From assembly GCF_004054105.1 (NCBI RefSeq), contig NZ_SBLC01000004.1, positions 138,873 through 202,872 of the forward strand: a DNA stretch of 64,000 nucleotides, in the 5' to 3' direction. The position numbers and the translations under genes were made by a program. The stretch is from Falsigemmobacter intermedius. Its GTDB lineage: Bacteria > Pseudomonadota > Alphaproteobacteria > Rhodobacterales > Rhodobacteraceae. Position 1 is the stretch's first letter. Every line of letters starts with the position of its first letter. Below the pieces are notes generated by a model. It saw only the letters and a list, made by a program, of their open reading frames with translations. It did no database searches and had not been told where the DNA came from. Positions 27,146 to 34,729 of the stretch are shown here, piece after piece.

Positions 27146-28120
27146 TCAGTTCAGTTTCAGCCCCTGGTCTTCGATCACTTTGCCCCAGACCTCTTTGTCC
27201 CGGGCCAGTTGTGCATCCAGAACCTCCGGGCCGCCGGCCTTTTCATATTGACCGTTATTGGACAACAGATCGCGGTAAGCTTCGGACTGCACGGTTTTCA
27301 CCGCAGCCGCCGAGAGGCTGTCGATGATGTCCTGCGGAGTGCCTGCGGGGGCGTGAAGTGCCGTCCAATAGGTCGCCTGCAGCTGCGGATAGCCGAGTTC
27401 GGTGACCGTGGGGATCTCGGGGAAGGCCGGATCGCGTTCTGCGGTGGTCAGCGCCAGCATCTTCAGATCGCCGTTCTTGACGTATTCGGTCAGGGCGATG
27501 GGCGTGGCATTGGACATCTCGGCCTGGCCGCCGATGAGATCGACGAGCGAGGAGGGGTTGTTTTTATAGGCCACGGCGCGGACGTCGATGCCGAAGGCCC
27601 GGCCAAAGATCGCGCCGTAAAGATCGGTCACGGAGCCCGGGCCGAGGGTGCCGTAGCGGATCGGTTTGCCGTTGGTTTTTGACCACTCCGCGAGTTCTTC
27701 GACCGAATTGACGCCGAGAGCTGAGGGCACGGTGATGGTCAGCGGGCCCTCAAACATCATGGCGACGGAGGCGAAATCCTCGAGCTTATAGGGCAGCTTT
27801 GCGCGCAGCATGGTGTTGAGGGAGACCGGGCCGGTGCCGCCCAGAAGCAGGGTCGTGCCATCAGCCTTCGCTTTGGCCACAAAGGTCGCGCCAATGATGC
27901 CATTGGCACCGGGCTTGTTTTCGACAAAGACGTTGCGGCCGAGTTCTTTGGACATGCCGTCGGCCAGCATGCGGGCAAAGGCGTCATTCGTGCCGCCTGC
28001 GGCATAGGGAACAACAATGGTCACCGGCCCTTCGGATGCCAGGGCCGCGAGCGGGGCACCAAGGGCAACTGCGGCGGTGACTGCAGCAGTGAAGGCGCGG
28101 CGCGTCAGTGTAAGGCTCAT
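27146..28120 (-). CDS. Tripartite tricarboxylate transporter binding protein (TctC/Bug)
   Basis: 324 residues with a signal peptide containing a twin-arginine (TLTRRAFTAAV; cleavage near ALASEG, about residue 30). Bug-family fold: VVPYAAGGTNDAFARML, NKPGANGIIGATFVAKAKADG and PAGTPQDIIDSL are typical. It binds a carboxylate in the periplasm and delivers it to TctBA, encoded 6 kb away on the other strand inside the same region. Divergent from the enoyl-CoA hydratase gene, with a TetR-type operator in front. Confidence 0.9.
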   Translation of the reverse strand: MSLTLTRRAFTAAVTAAVALGAPLAALASEGPVTIVVPYAAGGTNDAFARMLADGMSKELGRNVFVENKPGANGIIGATFVAKAKADGTTLLLGGTGPVSLNTMLRAKLPYKLEDFASVAMMFEGPLTITVPSALGVNSVEELAEWSKTNGKPIRYGTLGPGSVTDLYGAIFGRAFGIDVRAVAYKNNPSSLVDLIGGQAEMSNATPIALTEYVKNGDLKMLALTTAERDPAFPEIPTVTELGYPQLQATYWTALHAPAGTPQDIIDSLSAAAVKTVQSEAYRDLLSNNGQYEKAGGPEVLDAQLARDKEVWGKVIEDQGLKLN

Positions 28121-28153
28121 CTTTTCCCCTCCGTCATGGGTGCAAAGCGCGGG

Positions 28154-28170
28154 CTGACCGAATGGTCGGC
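28154..28170. promoter_or_regulatory. Imperfect TetR-type operator near tctC
   Basis: CTGACCGAATGGTCGGC keeps the core TGACCGA..GGTC of the perfect site at 28403-28418 and lies about 34 bases before the tctC start. Likely a second site for the same repressor. Confidence 0.55.
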
Positions 28171-28402
28171 TTTTGGTTGACGTGAACGTCGCCTTTGCGG
28201 GGGCTGCGGTAAAATGAAGCGATGCGGAAGGTCAACTGCGGCGCAGGCTGTGACGTTACGGCACATTGAGAGCGGGGGAGATAAAGGTGATAGATCATTG
28301 AGGTCATTCGTCTGTGCTGCGTTTTCTGCAGATCTGTTCTGCGGATCAAAGCGGCTGCACAGCCTTGTTCACCGGATGCTGCAATTATAGCCAAAACCTG
28401 CC

Positions 28403-28418
28403 CTGACCGATCGGTCAG
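28403..28418. promoter_or_regulatory. Perfect 16-bp TetR-type operator
   Basis: CTGACCGA-TCGGTCAG is a perfect palindrome, 18 bases before the enoyl-CoA hydratase ATG and just downstream of a weak -10-like TATAGC. Its position fits repression of the beta-oxidation operon by a TetR protein, most simply the one at 26405-27013. Confidence 0.75.
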
Positions 28419-28436
28419 CAGATGGGGAGGTTATCA

Positions 28437-29207
28437 ATGGCAGAGCAGTTCGTTCGTCTCGAAGTCTCGGATTACGTGGCCCTGGTCACGCTCGACCGTG
28501 CGCCGGTCAATGCGCTGAACCGGGAGATGCGGCGGCAGATCGTCGCGACCTTTGATGCCATCTCTGAGCGCGAGGATATTCGCTGTGCGGTTCTGACCAG
28601 CACCGGCAAGGCCTTTTGCGCAGGTGCGGATCTGAAGGACCGTCCGGCAGCTGACATTGCGGGCGATTTCCTTGAGCACAACCGCATCACCCGCGAGACC
28701 ACCAATGCGATCCGCGAATGCGCCAAGCCGGTGATTGCCGCGCTGAACGGCACCGCGCTCGGGGCGGGTTTCGCGCTGGCTGCGGCCTGTGACATCATCT
28801 ACGCCTCAGAGGACGCTTCGGTCGGTATGCCGGAGATCAACGTGGGTCTGGCGGGCGGGGCGTCGATGCTCAAGACCCTCTTTGGCCGCTCGACCATGCG
28901 CCGGATGTTCTTCACCGGTCAGCGTCTGTCGGCGCAGGATCTGCTGAAGCGCAATGTGGTGGAAGATGTGCTGCCCGCGGATGAGCTGCTGCCGGTCTGC
29001 ATGGAGCTGGCCCGCGAGATCGCCTCGAAAGCGCCGCTTGCGACCATTTACGCGAAACGTGCCGCCAATATGGTCGATGTCATGCCGCAGCGCGATGCCT
29101 ACCGCTTTGAGCAGGAATTCACCATGGCGCTGGCGAAAACCGAAGACGCCCGCGAGGCACGCATGGCGTTTCTTGAGAAGCGCAAACCCGTTTTCAAGGG
29201 CCGCTGA
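28437..29207 (+). CDS. Enoyl-CoA hydratase/isomerase (first copy)
   Basis: 256 residues from ATG 28437 with GGGGAGG upstream. Crotonase fold: SxGKAFCAGADLKD oxyanion segment near 60, NGTALGAGFALAAACDI near 105, PEINVGLAGGA near 131. The usual second catalytic Glu position (in mammalian hydratase, E164) falls in PEINVGL, where the Glu is two residues before Asn; whether it hydrates, isomerises or opens rings cannot be told. First gene of the plus-strand cluster with both acyl-CoA dehydrogenases, under the TetR-type operator. Confidence 0.88.
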   Translation: MAEQFVRLEVSDYVALVTLDRAPVNALNREMRRQIVATFDAISEREDIRCAVLTSTGKAFCAGADLKDRPAADIAGDFLEHNRITRETTNAIRECAKPVIAALNGTALGAGFALAAACDIIYASEDASVGMPEINVGLAGGASMLKTLFGRSTMRRMFFTGQRLSAQDLLKRNVVEDVLPADELLPVCMELAREIASKAPLATIYAKRAANMVDVMPQRDAYRFEQEFTMALAKTEDAREARMAFLEKRKPVFKGR

Positions 29208-29298
29208 GCCCGCCGCCTGAGGTCGCCCCCCTGCGACCCGCATGCGCCCCTTCCGTCAGAGCCGGGACGGGGCGTGTTGACGCAAAGACGCGCGGGTG

Positions 29299-29314
29299 CC
29301 GCCCTTCGGGGCGG
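29299..29314 (+). repeat. UUCG-loop hairpin between hydratase and dehydrogenase genes
   Basis: CCGCCC-TTCG-GGGCGG, an extra-stable tetraloop hairpin in the 135-base gap before the acyl-CoA dehydrogenase start. No T-tract follows, so it is more likely an mRNA processing or stability element than a terminator. Confidence 0.5.
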
Positions 29315-29342
29315 TGGCCCTGCGGCAAAACAGAGGTCTGCC

Positions 29343-30554
29343 ATGAGCTTTGACACCAATGTGACCCTGCCTGATCCGGCGACGGATCGCGGCGCTTTCC
29401 GCGCCCATGCCCGCAAATGGCTGGCAGAGAATCTGCCATCGACCCTGCAGGCGGACAGCCTGGATTTCAAATATCCCTCGCTGGATGAAGCCCGCGTCTG
29501 GGAAGCCGCGATGCATAAAGCGGGCCTTTGGGGCATGACCTGGCCGAAAGAATATGGCGGCCATGGTCTGACGCTGCGCGAGCATCTGGCCGTCAACAAA
29601 GAGGTTGGCGCCGTTCTGATGCCGGAATCAGTGGGCTCGATCGGTAAAGAGCTTGCCGGCCCGGTCATCATGGCTGTGGGCACTGAGGCGCAGAAGAACC
29701 ACTTCCTGCCCAATATCCTGACCATGTCGCATATGTGGTGCCAGGGCTTTTCCGAGCCGGAAGCAGGCTCTGACCTCGCCCGTCTGCGCACCCGTGCGGT
29801 GCAACAGGAGGACGGCTCCTGGCGCATCAACGGCCAGAAGATCTGGACCTCGGGCGCGGCCAAGGCGGATTACTGCCTGCTGCTGACCCGCACCGGCACC
29901 GTGGCGGACAAGCACCGCGGCATGCTGATGTTCGCAGTTCCGATGAACACCCCCGGCATCCGCGTGGTGAACATCAAATCGATCGACGGCAAAGACAGCT
30001 TTGCGGAAGTCTTCTTTGATGACGTCGTGGTTGCCGATGATGCGCGACTTGGTGCGCCCGATGAGGGCTGGTCGGCTGCGATCCGCGTGCTCTCGATTGA
30101 GCGTGCGACCAACCGCATGTATCGCCCCTGGCGCTTTGAGGCGGAGCTGAAGTTCCTGGTGAAGGCGCTGAAGTCGGACCCGGACCTGGCTGTGAAGCTG
30201 GAAGACGCTGATGTGCAGAAGCGCATTGGTCAGATCGTGACCGAGATCGACGGGCTGAAGGGTCTGATCGAGCGGGCGGTGGATCAGATGATGGGCGGTG
30301 CGCCGATCGGTGCGCGCGGCTCGCTGTCGAAACTGTCCTGGTCGGAAACCCATCAGAGCTTCATGGGCTTCGCCTATGAGATGATCTCGACTGTGACGCC
30401 GCTGAATTCGCCCCTCGCGCAGCGTGCGAAAAAGCATTTCACCACCGCCTATCTCTTTGCCCGGGCTGAGACGATCTATGCCGGCACCTCTGAGGTGCAG
30501 TGTGACATCATCGCCCAGCGTATCCTTAACCTGCCGACGGAGCTGAAAGCATGA
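29343..30554 (+). CDS. Acyl-CoA dehydrogenase, full-length subunit
   Basis: 403 residues from ATG 29343 (GAGG ahead). Complete acyl-CoA dehydrogenase: N-terminal helical domain, FAD-binding beta-domain with WCQGFSEPEAGSDLARLRT and KIWTSGA, C-terminal helices ending IYAGTSEVQCDIIAQRIL. The Glu of the MCAD-type YEGT base is Ala here, so the base may sit elsewhere, as in isovaleryl-type enzymes. The ATG of the short partner overlaps its stop; together they resemble heteromeric dehydrogenases such as PimC/PimD or actinobacterial FadE pairs. Confidence 0.92.
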   Translation: MSFDTNVTLPDPATDRGAFRAHARKWLAENLPSTLQADSLDFKYPSLDEARVWEAAMHKAGLWGMTWPKEYGGHGLTLREHLAVNKEVGAVLMPESVGSIGKELAGPVIMAVGTEAQKNHFLPNILTMSHMWCQGFSEPEAGSDLARLRTRAVQQEDGSWRINGQKIWTSGAAKADYCLLLTRTGTVADKHRGMLMFAVPMNTPGIRVVNIKSIDGKDSFAEVFFDDVVVADDARLGAPDEGWSAAIRVLSIERATNRMYRPWRFEAELKFLVKALKSDPDLAVKLEDADVQKRIGQIVTEIDGLKGLIERAVDQMMGGAPIGARGSLSKLSWSETHQSFMGFAYEMISTVTPLNSPLAQRAKKHFTTAYLFARAETIYAGTSEVQCDIIAQRILNLPTELKA

Positions 30555-31501
30555 GCGACGACAGCCTCTCGCCCGAAGAATTCGCAGAAGCCGCAGGCGC
30601 TGCCATCCTCGACGCCCAGTCGCGTCCTGAAGAAACCCGTGATGTTCTGGCCGAAGCCGGACTCTTCTCGGTCTCGGTGGCGGAAGATCACGGCGGCATG
30701 GGTCTTGGGATCGAGTTTTCGGTTCCCGTTGCCCAGACTGCCGGTGAAAAGCAGCTGCGCTTCCCCGTTGTTGAGCAGATCGTGCTGGCCCGTGCCTTTG
30801 CAGGCACCGAAGCAGGTGAGGCCCTTCTGGGTGGCGCACTGACCGGCACCATCGCTTTTGCAGGTTCACTTGAGGCAGGCTTTGCCGCCCGTGCCGCTTT
30901 TGCGACCACGGCGGATGTGATGCTGGTTGCTGATGGTGACGGTGCCGCGCTGATCGATCTCGGGTCGGTCACGGTAGAGGCCGATGCAACCCTCGATCCC
31001 GAAGCTCCCTCGGGCTTTGCGCGTCTGGAGGGGGCAAAGGTACTCGCACGCCTGGACGCAGCCGCTTATGCTGGGCTCAAGCGCGATGTGACGATCCTCT
31101 TTGCGGCCTTCGTGAATGGCGCCGCTGAGGGCGCGCTGAACCGCTCGGCGGACTATCTGGCGCAGCGCGTGCAGTTTGGTCGTCCGCTTTCGGCAAAACA
31201 GGCTGTGCGCCACCATCTGGCCCGCATGAAGCTGGGCACGGAAGTGGCAATTGCCCGTCTGCGCCGCGCGCTTCTGGACAATGAGTTCGCGGAAAGCCGC
31301 GCCGTTGAGACCGCGCTGACCGGTGCGCTCTCGAATGCGGTCTTTGTGGTCGAGAAGGCCATCCACCTTCATGGCGGCATGGGCTTCACCGAAGAGCTGC
31401 CGCTGCATTACTCGTTGCGTGATGTGCGCAAAATTGAGACCGCGCTGCAGGCCGGGGCTCAGACCCGCGCCATCGGCCGCGCCTTCATCGACGCCGCCTG
31501 A
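30551..31501 (+). CDS. Short acyl-CoA dehydrogenase-like partner subunit
   Basis: 316 residues against about 380-400 in the family. The start overlaps the preceding dehydrogenase stop (ATGA). The N-terminal helical domain is reduced to ETRDVLAEAGLFSVSVAEDHGGMGLG; the FAD beta-domain is short and lacks a clear SEPxAGSD segment; the C-terminal domain is well kept, with RVQFGRPLSAKQAVRHHLARMK and IHLHGGMGFTEELPLHYSLRD. It is probably the non-redundant small half of an alpha2beta2 enzyme that supplies part of the FAD site. Bulky or branched acyl-CoA substrates are typical of such pairs. Confidence 0.8.
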   Translation: MSDDSLSPEEFAEAAGAAILDAQSRPEETRDVLAEAGLFSVSVAEDHGGMGLGIEFSVPVAQTAGEKQLRFPVVEQIVLARAFAGTEAGEALLGGALTGTIAFAGSLEAGFAARAAFATTADVMLVADGDGAALIDLGSVTVEADATLDPEAPSGFARLEGAKVLARLDAAAYAGLKRDVTILFAAFVNGAAEGALNRSADYLAQRVQFGRPLSAKQAVRHHLARMKLGTEVAIARLRRALLDNEFAESRAVETALTGALSNAVFVVEKAIHLHGGMGFTEELPLHYSLRDVRKIETALQAGAQTRAIGRAFIDAA

Positions 31502-31513
31502 GGGGGATTTCGC

Positions 31514-32281
31514 ATGACCGTAATCGCACGTGATATGGAAGGCCTTGTGGCGCTGATCACCGGTGCCGGCAACGGCATCGGGCGCGAGACCGCGCTGCAG
31601 ATGGCCGCACGCGGTGCCACCATTGCCGTCAACGACCTCAAACAGGAGTTTGTGGACGCGACCGTTGAGGCGATCATCGCTGCCGGTGGCAAAGCCTTTG
31701 GCGTTACCGCCAATGTCGGCACCCGTGAGGGCGTTCAGGGCGCAGTTGCCGCTGCCAAAGAGCAGGGCGGCCGTTTCGACATCCTGGTGAACAACGCGGC
31801 CTGGGTGCGCTATCAGTCGGTGCCCGAGATCATGCCGGAAACCGTCGACCGCATGCTCGATGTCGGCTTCAAGGGCGTGATCTGGGCAATCCAGGCGGCC
31901 ACTGAGGCGATGGATCCCGAGCGTGGTGGCGCGATCGTCAACGTGGCCTCGACGGCTGCGGTGCGCTCGACGCTGAATTCGGTGGTCTATTCGGGTATCA
32001 AATCGGGGATCCTTGGGATCACCCGTGCGGCGGGTGCGGAACTGGGCGCGCGCAAAATCCGCGTGAACGCTGTCTGCCCCTCGGCCGTTCCGACCGAAGG
32101 CACGCAGCGCAACCGCAACGAAGAGCGCGACAACAAACGCATCGCGGCAACGCCGATGGGCCGTCTGGGCACCGTCACGGATATCGCGCAGGCCATCTGC
32201 TATCTCGCAAGCCCCCAGGCGGAGTTCATCACCGCCCAGGCGCTGGTCGTGGATGGCGGTGTGACCTTCACCAATATCTGA
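31514..32281 (+). CDS. SDR-family oxidoreductase
   Basis: 255 residues. Classical short-chain dehydrogenase: TGAGNGIGRE nucleotide motif (about 15-24), NNAA, catalytic Ser in NVAST and YSGIKSG (Tyr and Lys of YxxxK). It would oxidise a secondary alcohol such as a 3-hydroxyacyl-CoA or ring alcohol with NAD(P). Twelve bases after the acyl-CoA dehydrogenase pair, ahead of a second SDR, in one operon. Confidence 0.9.
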   Translation: MTVIARDMEGLVALITGAGNGIGRETALQMAARGATIAVNDLKQEFVDATVEAIIAAGGKAFGVTANVGTREGVQGAVAAAKEQGGRFDILVNNAAWVRYQSVPEIMPETVDRMLDVGFKGVIWAIQAATEAMDPERGGAIVNVASTAAVRSTLNSVVYSGIKSGILGITRAAGAELGARKIRVNAVCPSAVPTEGTQRNRNEERDNKRIAATPMGRLGTVTDIAQAICYLASPQAEFITAQALVVDGGVTFTNI

Positions 32282-32304
32282 GCTGACGGGCAGGGGGGAG
32301 CGCC

Positions 32305-33489
32305 ATGACCGGACGTATTGTTCTGACCGGAGCCGCATCAGGCATCGGCCGGGCTGCTGCAGAGCTTTTTGCAGCCGCAGGCCATGCCTGTCTGCTGCTA
32401 GATCGCGATGGCCCCCGCCTTTCTGAGGTGGTGGCTGCGCTTCCGGGTGGTGCTGAGCGGCACATGGGTCTGGCCCTCGATCTGACTGATCCCGCTGCTT
32501 TTGCCGAAGTGGAGAAGGTGGCAGGCTCTGTTGCTGCCATCATCAACAACGCGGGCATGTCCGATCCTTCGGGCGTGCCTCTGGCCGAACAAAGCCCTGA
32601 GCAGGGCGCGCGGCTCTTCGCGCTGAACGTGGAGGCGCCGCTGCGCCTCGTTGAGGCGCTGTCTGACCGGCTGGAGCCGGGGGCCCGGATCGTCAATGTG
32701 GCCTCGGGTGCGGGGCTGCGTGCCATTCCTTTCCGCGGGGCCTACAGCCCGACCAAGGCCGCGCTGATCGCGCAGTCGCGGGCGCTGGCGAAAGCCCGCC
32801 CCGATCTGTGCGTCACCGTGCTGTGCCCGGGCTTTGTTCGCACCGATCTGGTTGAGGCGCTGATCGCTGAGGGTCGGATCGATCCCGCCAGCGCCACCTC
32901 TAAAATTCCCATGGCCCGCATGGCCTCTCCGACCGAGATGGCGCGGGGGCTGACCTTCCTCGCCTCGCCGGAAGCGGCGCCGCTCTCGGGCAGCTTTGTG
33001 GCGCTTGACGGAGCCTCCTGGGTTTTTGGCGGCTCGATCCGGTTTAACAATCAGGGCGCGCCGGAACTGGCGGTCTGGGCGGAGGGCACGAAATATCTGG
33101 TGCAGAATGAGCCTGAGCTTGCGGCTTATCTGCCGCAGGACGGCGCCTATGAGGCGCAGATCCGCTGTCTTGATGCGGGGGCCTGCTACGCCGGGCTGCA
33201 TCAGGCGGCGGCGGATTTTGTCAAAGCGGGCTCGCGTCCGGCCAGCCTGACCCTCGTGCTGCCGCCCGTGCCCGCCGATGTGCAGGGTGCAGCCGATCAT
33301 GCGGCGGCAAAGATGGCCGTGGCGACGCTTGCCTGCGAGTTTGGCGCCACGGGGCTGCGTATCAATGCGCTGCAGGTTGCCCCCCATATCTCCGCTCAGG
33401 AAGTGGCGGGGGTGTTGCATTGGGTGGCGGGTGTTGAAGCACAGTTCCTGACCGGTCAGGTTCTGGATCTGGGGAGTCTTGGACAATGA
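32305..33489 (+). CDS. SDR oxidoreductase with degenerate second SDR half
   Basis: 394 residues, about 140 longer than a normal SDR. Residues 1-245 are a complete SDR: TGAASGIG (8-15), NNAG, Ser134, Tyr147 and Lys151 of YSPTK. Residues 250-394 resemble the C-terminal half of a second SDR (ADHAAAKMAVATLACEFGATGLRINAL, then a final GQVLDLGSLG) but without a nucleotide-binding motif or catalytic Tyr. Known analogues include multidomain SDRs where an inactive copy supports dimerisation. The TGA overlaps the next ATG, so it is co-translated with the CMD-fold gene. Confidence 0.8.
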   Translation: MTGRIVLTGAASGIGRAAAELFAAAGHACLLLDRDGPRLSEVVAALPGGAERHMGLALDLTDPAAFAEVEKVAGSVAAIINNAGMSDPSGVPLAEQSPEQGARLFALNVEAPLRLVEALSDRLEPGARIVNVASGAGLRAIPFRGAYSPTKAALIAQSRALAKARPDLCVTVLCPGFVRTDLVEALIAEGRIDPASATSKIPMARMASPTEMARGLTFLASPEAAPLSGSFVALDGASWVFGGSIRFNNQGAPELAVWAEGTKYLVQNEPELAAYLPQDGAYEAQIRCLDAGACYAGLHQAAADFVKAGSRPASLTLVLPPVPADVQGAADHAAAKMAVATLACEFGATGLRINALQVAPHISAQEVAGVLHWVAGVEAQFLTGQVLDLGSLGQ

Positions 33490-34274
33490 TCGATCTGACC
33501 CCCGAGCAGCAGGCCATCAAAGAATATTTCATCGCTGAGCGCGGCTACTGGCGGCCCTGGACCGAGACGATCCTGCGGATCAATCCTGAGTTTCTGCGCC
33601 GCTATGCGACCTATGCGGGCTATCCGGCACGCACCGGCCCGATGTCGGCGCGGATGATTGAGCTGATCTATGTCGCGCTCGACGCCTCATCGACGCATCT
33701 CTTCACCGCCGGGGTCAAAACCCACATTGATCTGGCGATGAAGGCGGGGGCTACGCCTGCGGATATCCTGGATGTGCTGCATCTGGTCGCTGCTCAGGGT
33801 CTGGAAGCGGTCTATAGCGGCGTGTCGATCCTGGCGGAAGAAGCGGGCCTGTCAGAGACCTGCCATCTGCCCTCGGATCAGCGCGCACGTGTGGCGGCGA
33901 TTTTCCCTGAGAACGCGCGCCATGTGGCAGCACTCGCGCAGCTTGATCCGGGCTATCTGGATGTGCTGCTGGGCTTTTTGGAATATGGCGACCCGATGGA
34001 GGGGCTGCGCCCCACCGAGCGGACGCTGATTGAGATCGCGCTCAACGCCTGTTTCACCGGCCGCAATGAGGAAAGCCTTCGCCGGCTCATCCGCATCGCG
34101 CTCGACGGCGGGGTGGACCGTGCCGAGATTTTGCAGGCCATCCAGCTTGGCGCGCATCTTGCAGTGCATGGCACTGCGCTTGGCGCAACCCTGCTGGAAG
34201 AGCATCTGACGACATCTCAGACCGGCGCGGCGCAAAAGAATCCGGCGGTGCCGGTTCAGAGGAGGAAGGCATGA
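33486..34274 (+). CDS. Carboxymuconolactone decarboxylase-fold protein, Cys-less
   Basis: 262 residues built of two CMD/AhpD-type helical units (about 45-125 and 165-245). The AhpD redox motif ExxCxxCxxxH is missing: the first unit has ALDASSTHLFTAGVKTHI at that place, which keeps the His. So a peroxidase role is unlikely, and a decarboxylase- or lyase-like role on a ring acid is possible but unproven. ATGA overlaps with the SDR before and the tctB gene after. Confidence 0.75.
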   Translation: MIDLTPEQQAIKEYFIAERGYWRPWTETILRINPEFLRRYATYAGYPARTGPMSARMIELIYVALDASSTHLFTAGVKTHIDLAMKAGATPADILDVLHLVAAQGLEAVYSGVSILAEEAGLSETCHLPSDQRARVAAIFPENARHVAALAQLDPGYLDVLLGFLEYGDPMEGLRPTERTLIEIALNACFTGRNEESLRRLIRIALDGGVDRAEILQAIQLGAHLAVHGTALGATLLEEHLTTSQTGAAQKNPAVPVQRRKA

Positions 34275-34729
34275 ATACCAGTCTTCAATCAAGGCTACCC
34301 GATCTTCTCGGGGCGGGGATCACCCTCGCGCTCGGGATCTGGGTTATCGCGGCTTCGGCCGATTACGACATGGGCACGCTGCGCGATATGGGACCGGGAT
34401 ATTTCCCGCGACTGGTCGGCTCGGGCCTCATTCTGCTGGGTGGCCTTCTGGCTGTCCTGACGCTTAAAAAGCCCGGCACGCAGTTCGGGACGGATCGTCC
34501 GGCGCTCTCGTCGGTGCTGCTGATCTCGGCTTCGCTGATCTCATTTGCGGTTCTCATCGAACGCAACGGGCTCTTTCCGGCGCTCTTCGTGGCGGTTCTT
34601 TTGTCGACCTTCGCGTCTGACAACCGCAATGTAGTGCGCTCGCTCTTCCTCTCAGCGATCACCGCCGGTGTGAGCTGCGTCGTATTCATCTATGCCCTCG
34701 GGCTCAGCATGAAGGTGTTCCAGCTGTGA
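34271..34729 (+). CDS. Tripartite tricarboxylate transporter small membrane subunit (TctB)
   Basis: 152 residues with about four membrane helices and the DMGPGYFPRLVGSGLILLG motif (near 37-56) typical of TctB. It partners the large TctA permease for sodium-coupled carboxylate uptake with a periplasmic binding protein. Overlaps the CMD-fold gene and tctA by four bases, so uptake and breakdown genes are in one transcript. Confidence 0.9.
   Translation: MNTSLQSRLPDLLGAGITLALGIWVIAASADYDMGTLRDMGPGYFPRLVGSGLILLGGLLAVLTLKKPGTQFGTDRPALSSVLLISASLISFAVLIERNGLFPALFVAVLLSTFASDNRNVVRSLFLSAITAGVSCVVFIYALGLSMKVFQL

Larger units (their letters stand above)
28121..28436. other. 316-base divergent regulatory region, no gene
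   Basis: Between tctC (minus) and the enoyl-CoA hydratase gene (plus). It holds an imperfect and a perfect TetR-type palindrome near the two ends and a weak promoter candidate (TTGTTC at 28365-28370 and TATAGC at 28386-28391, spacing 15). No convincing reading frame or RNA gene seen in it. Confidence 0.7.
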
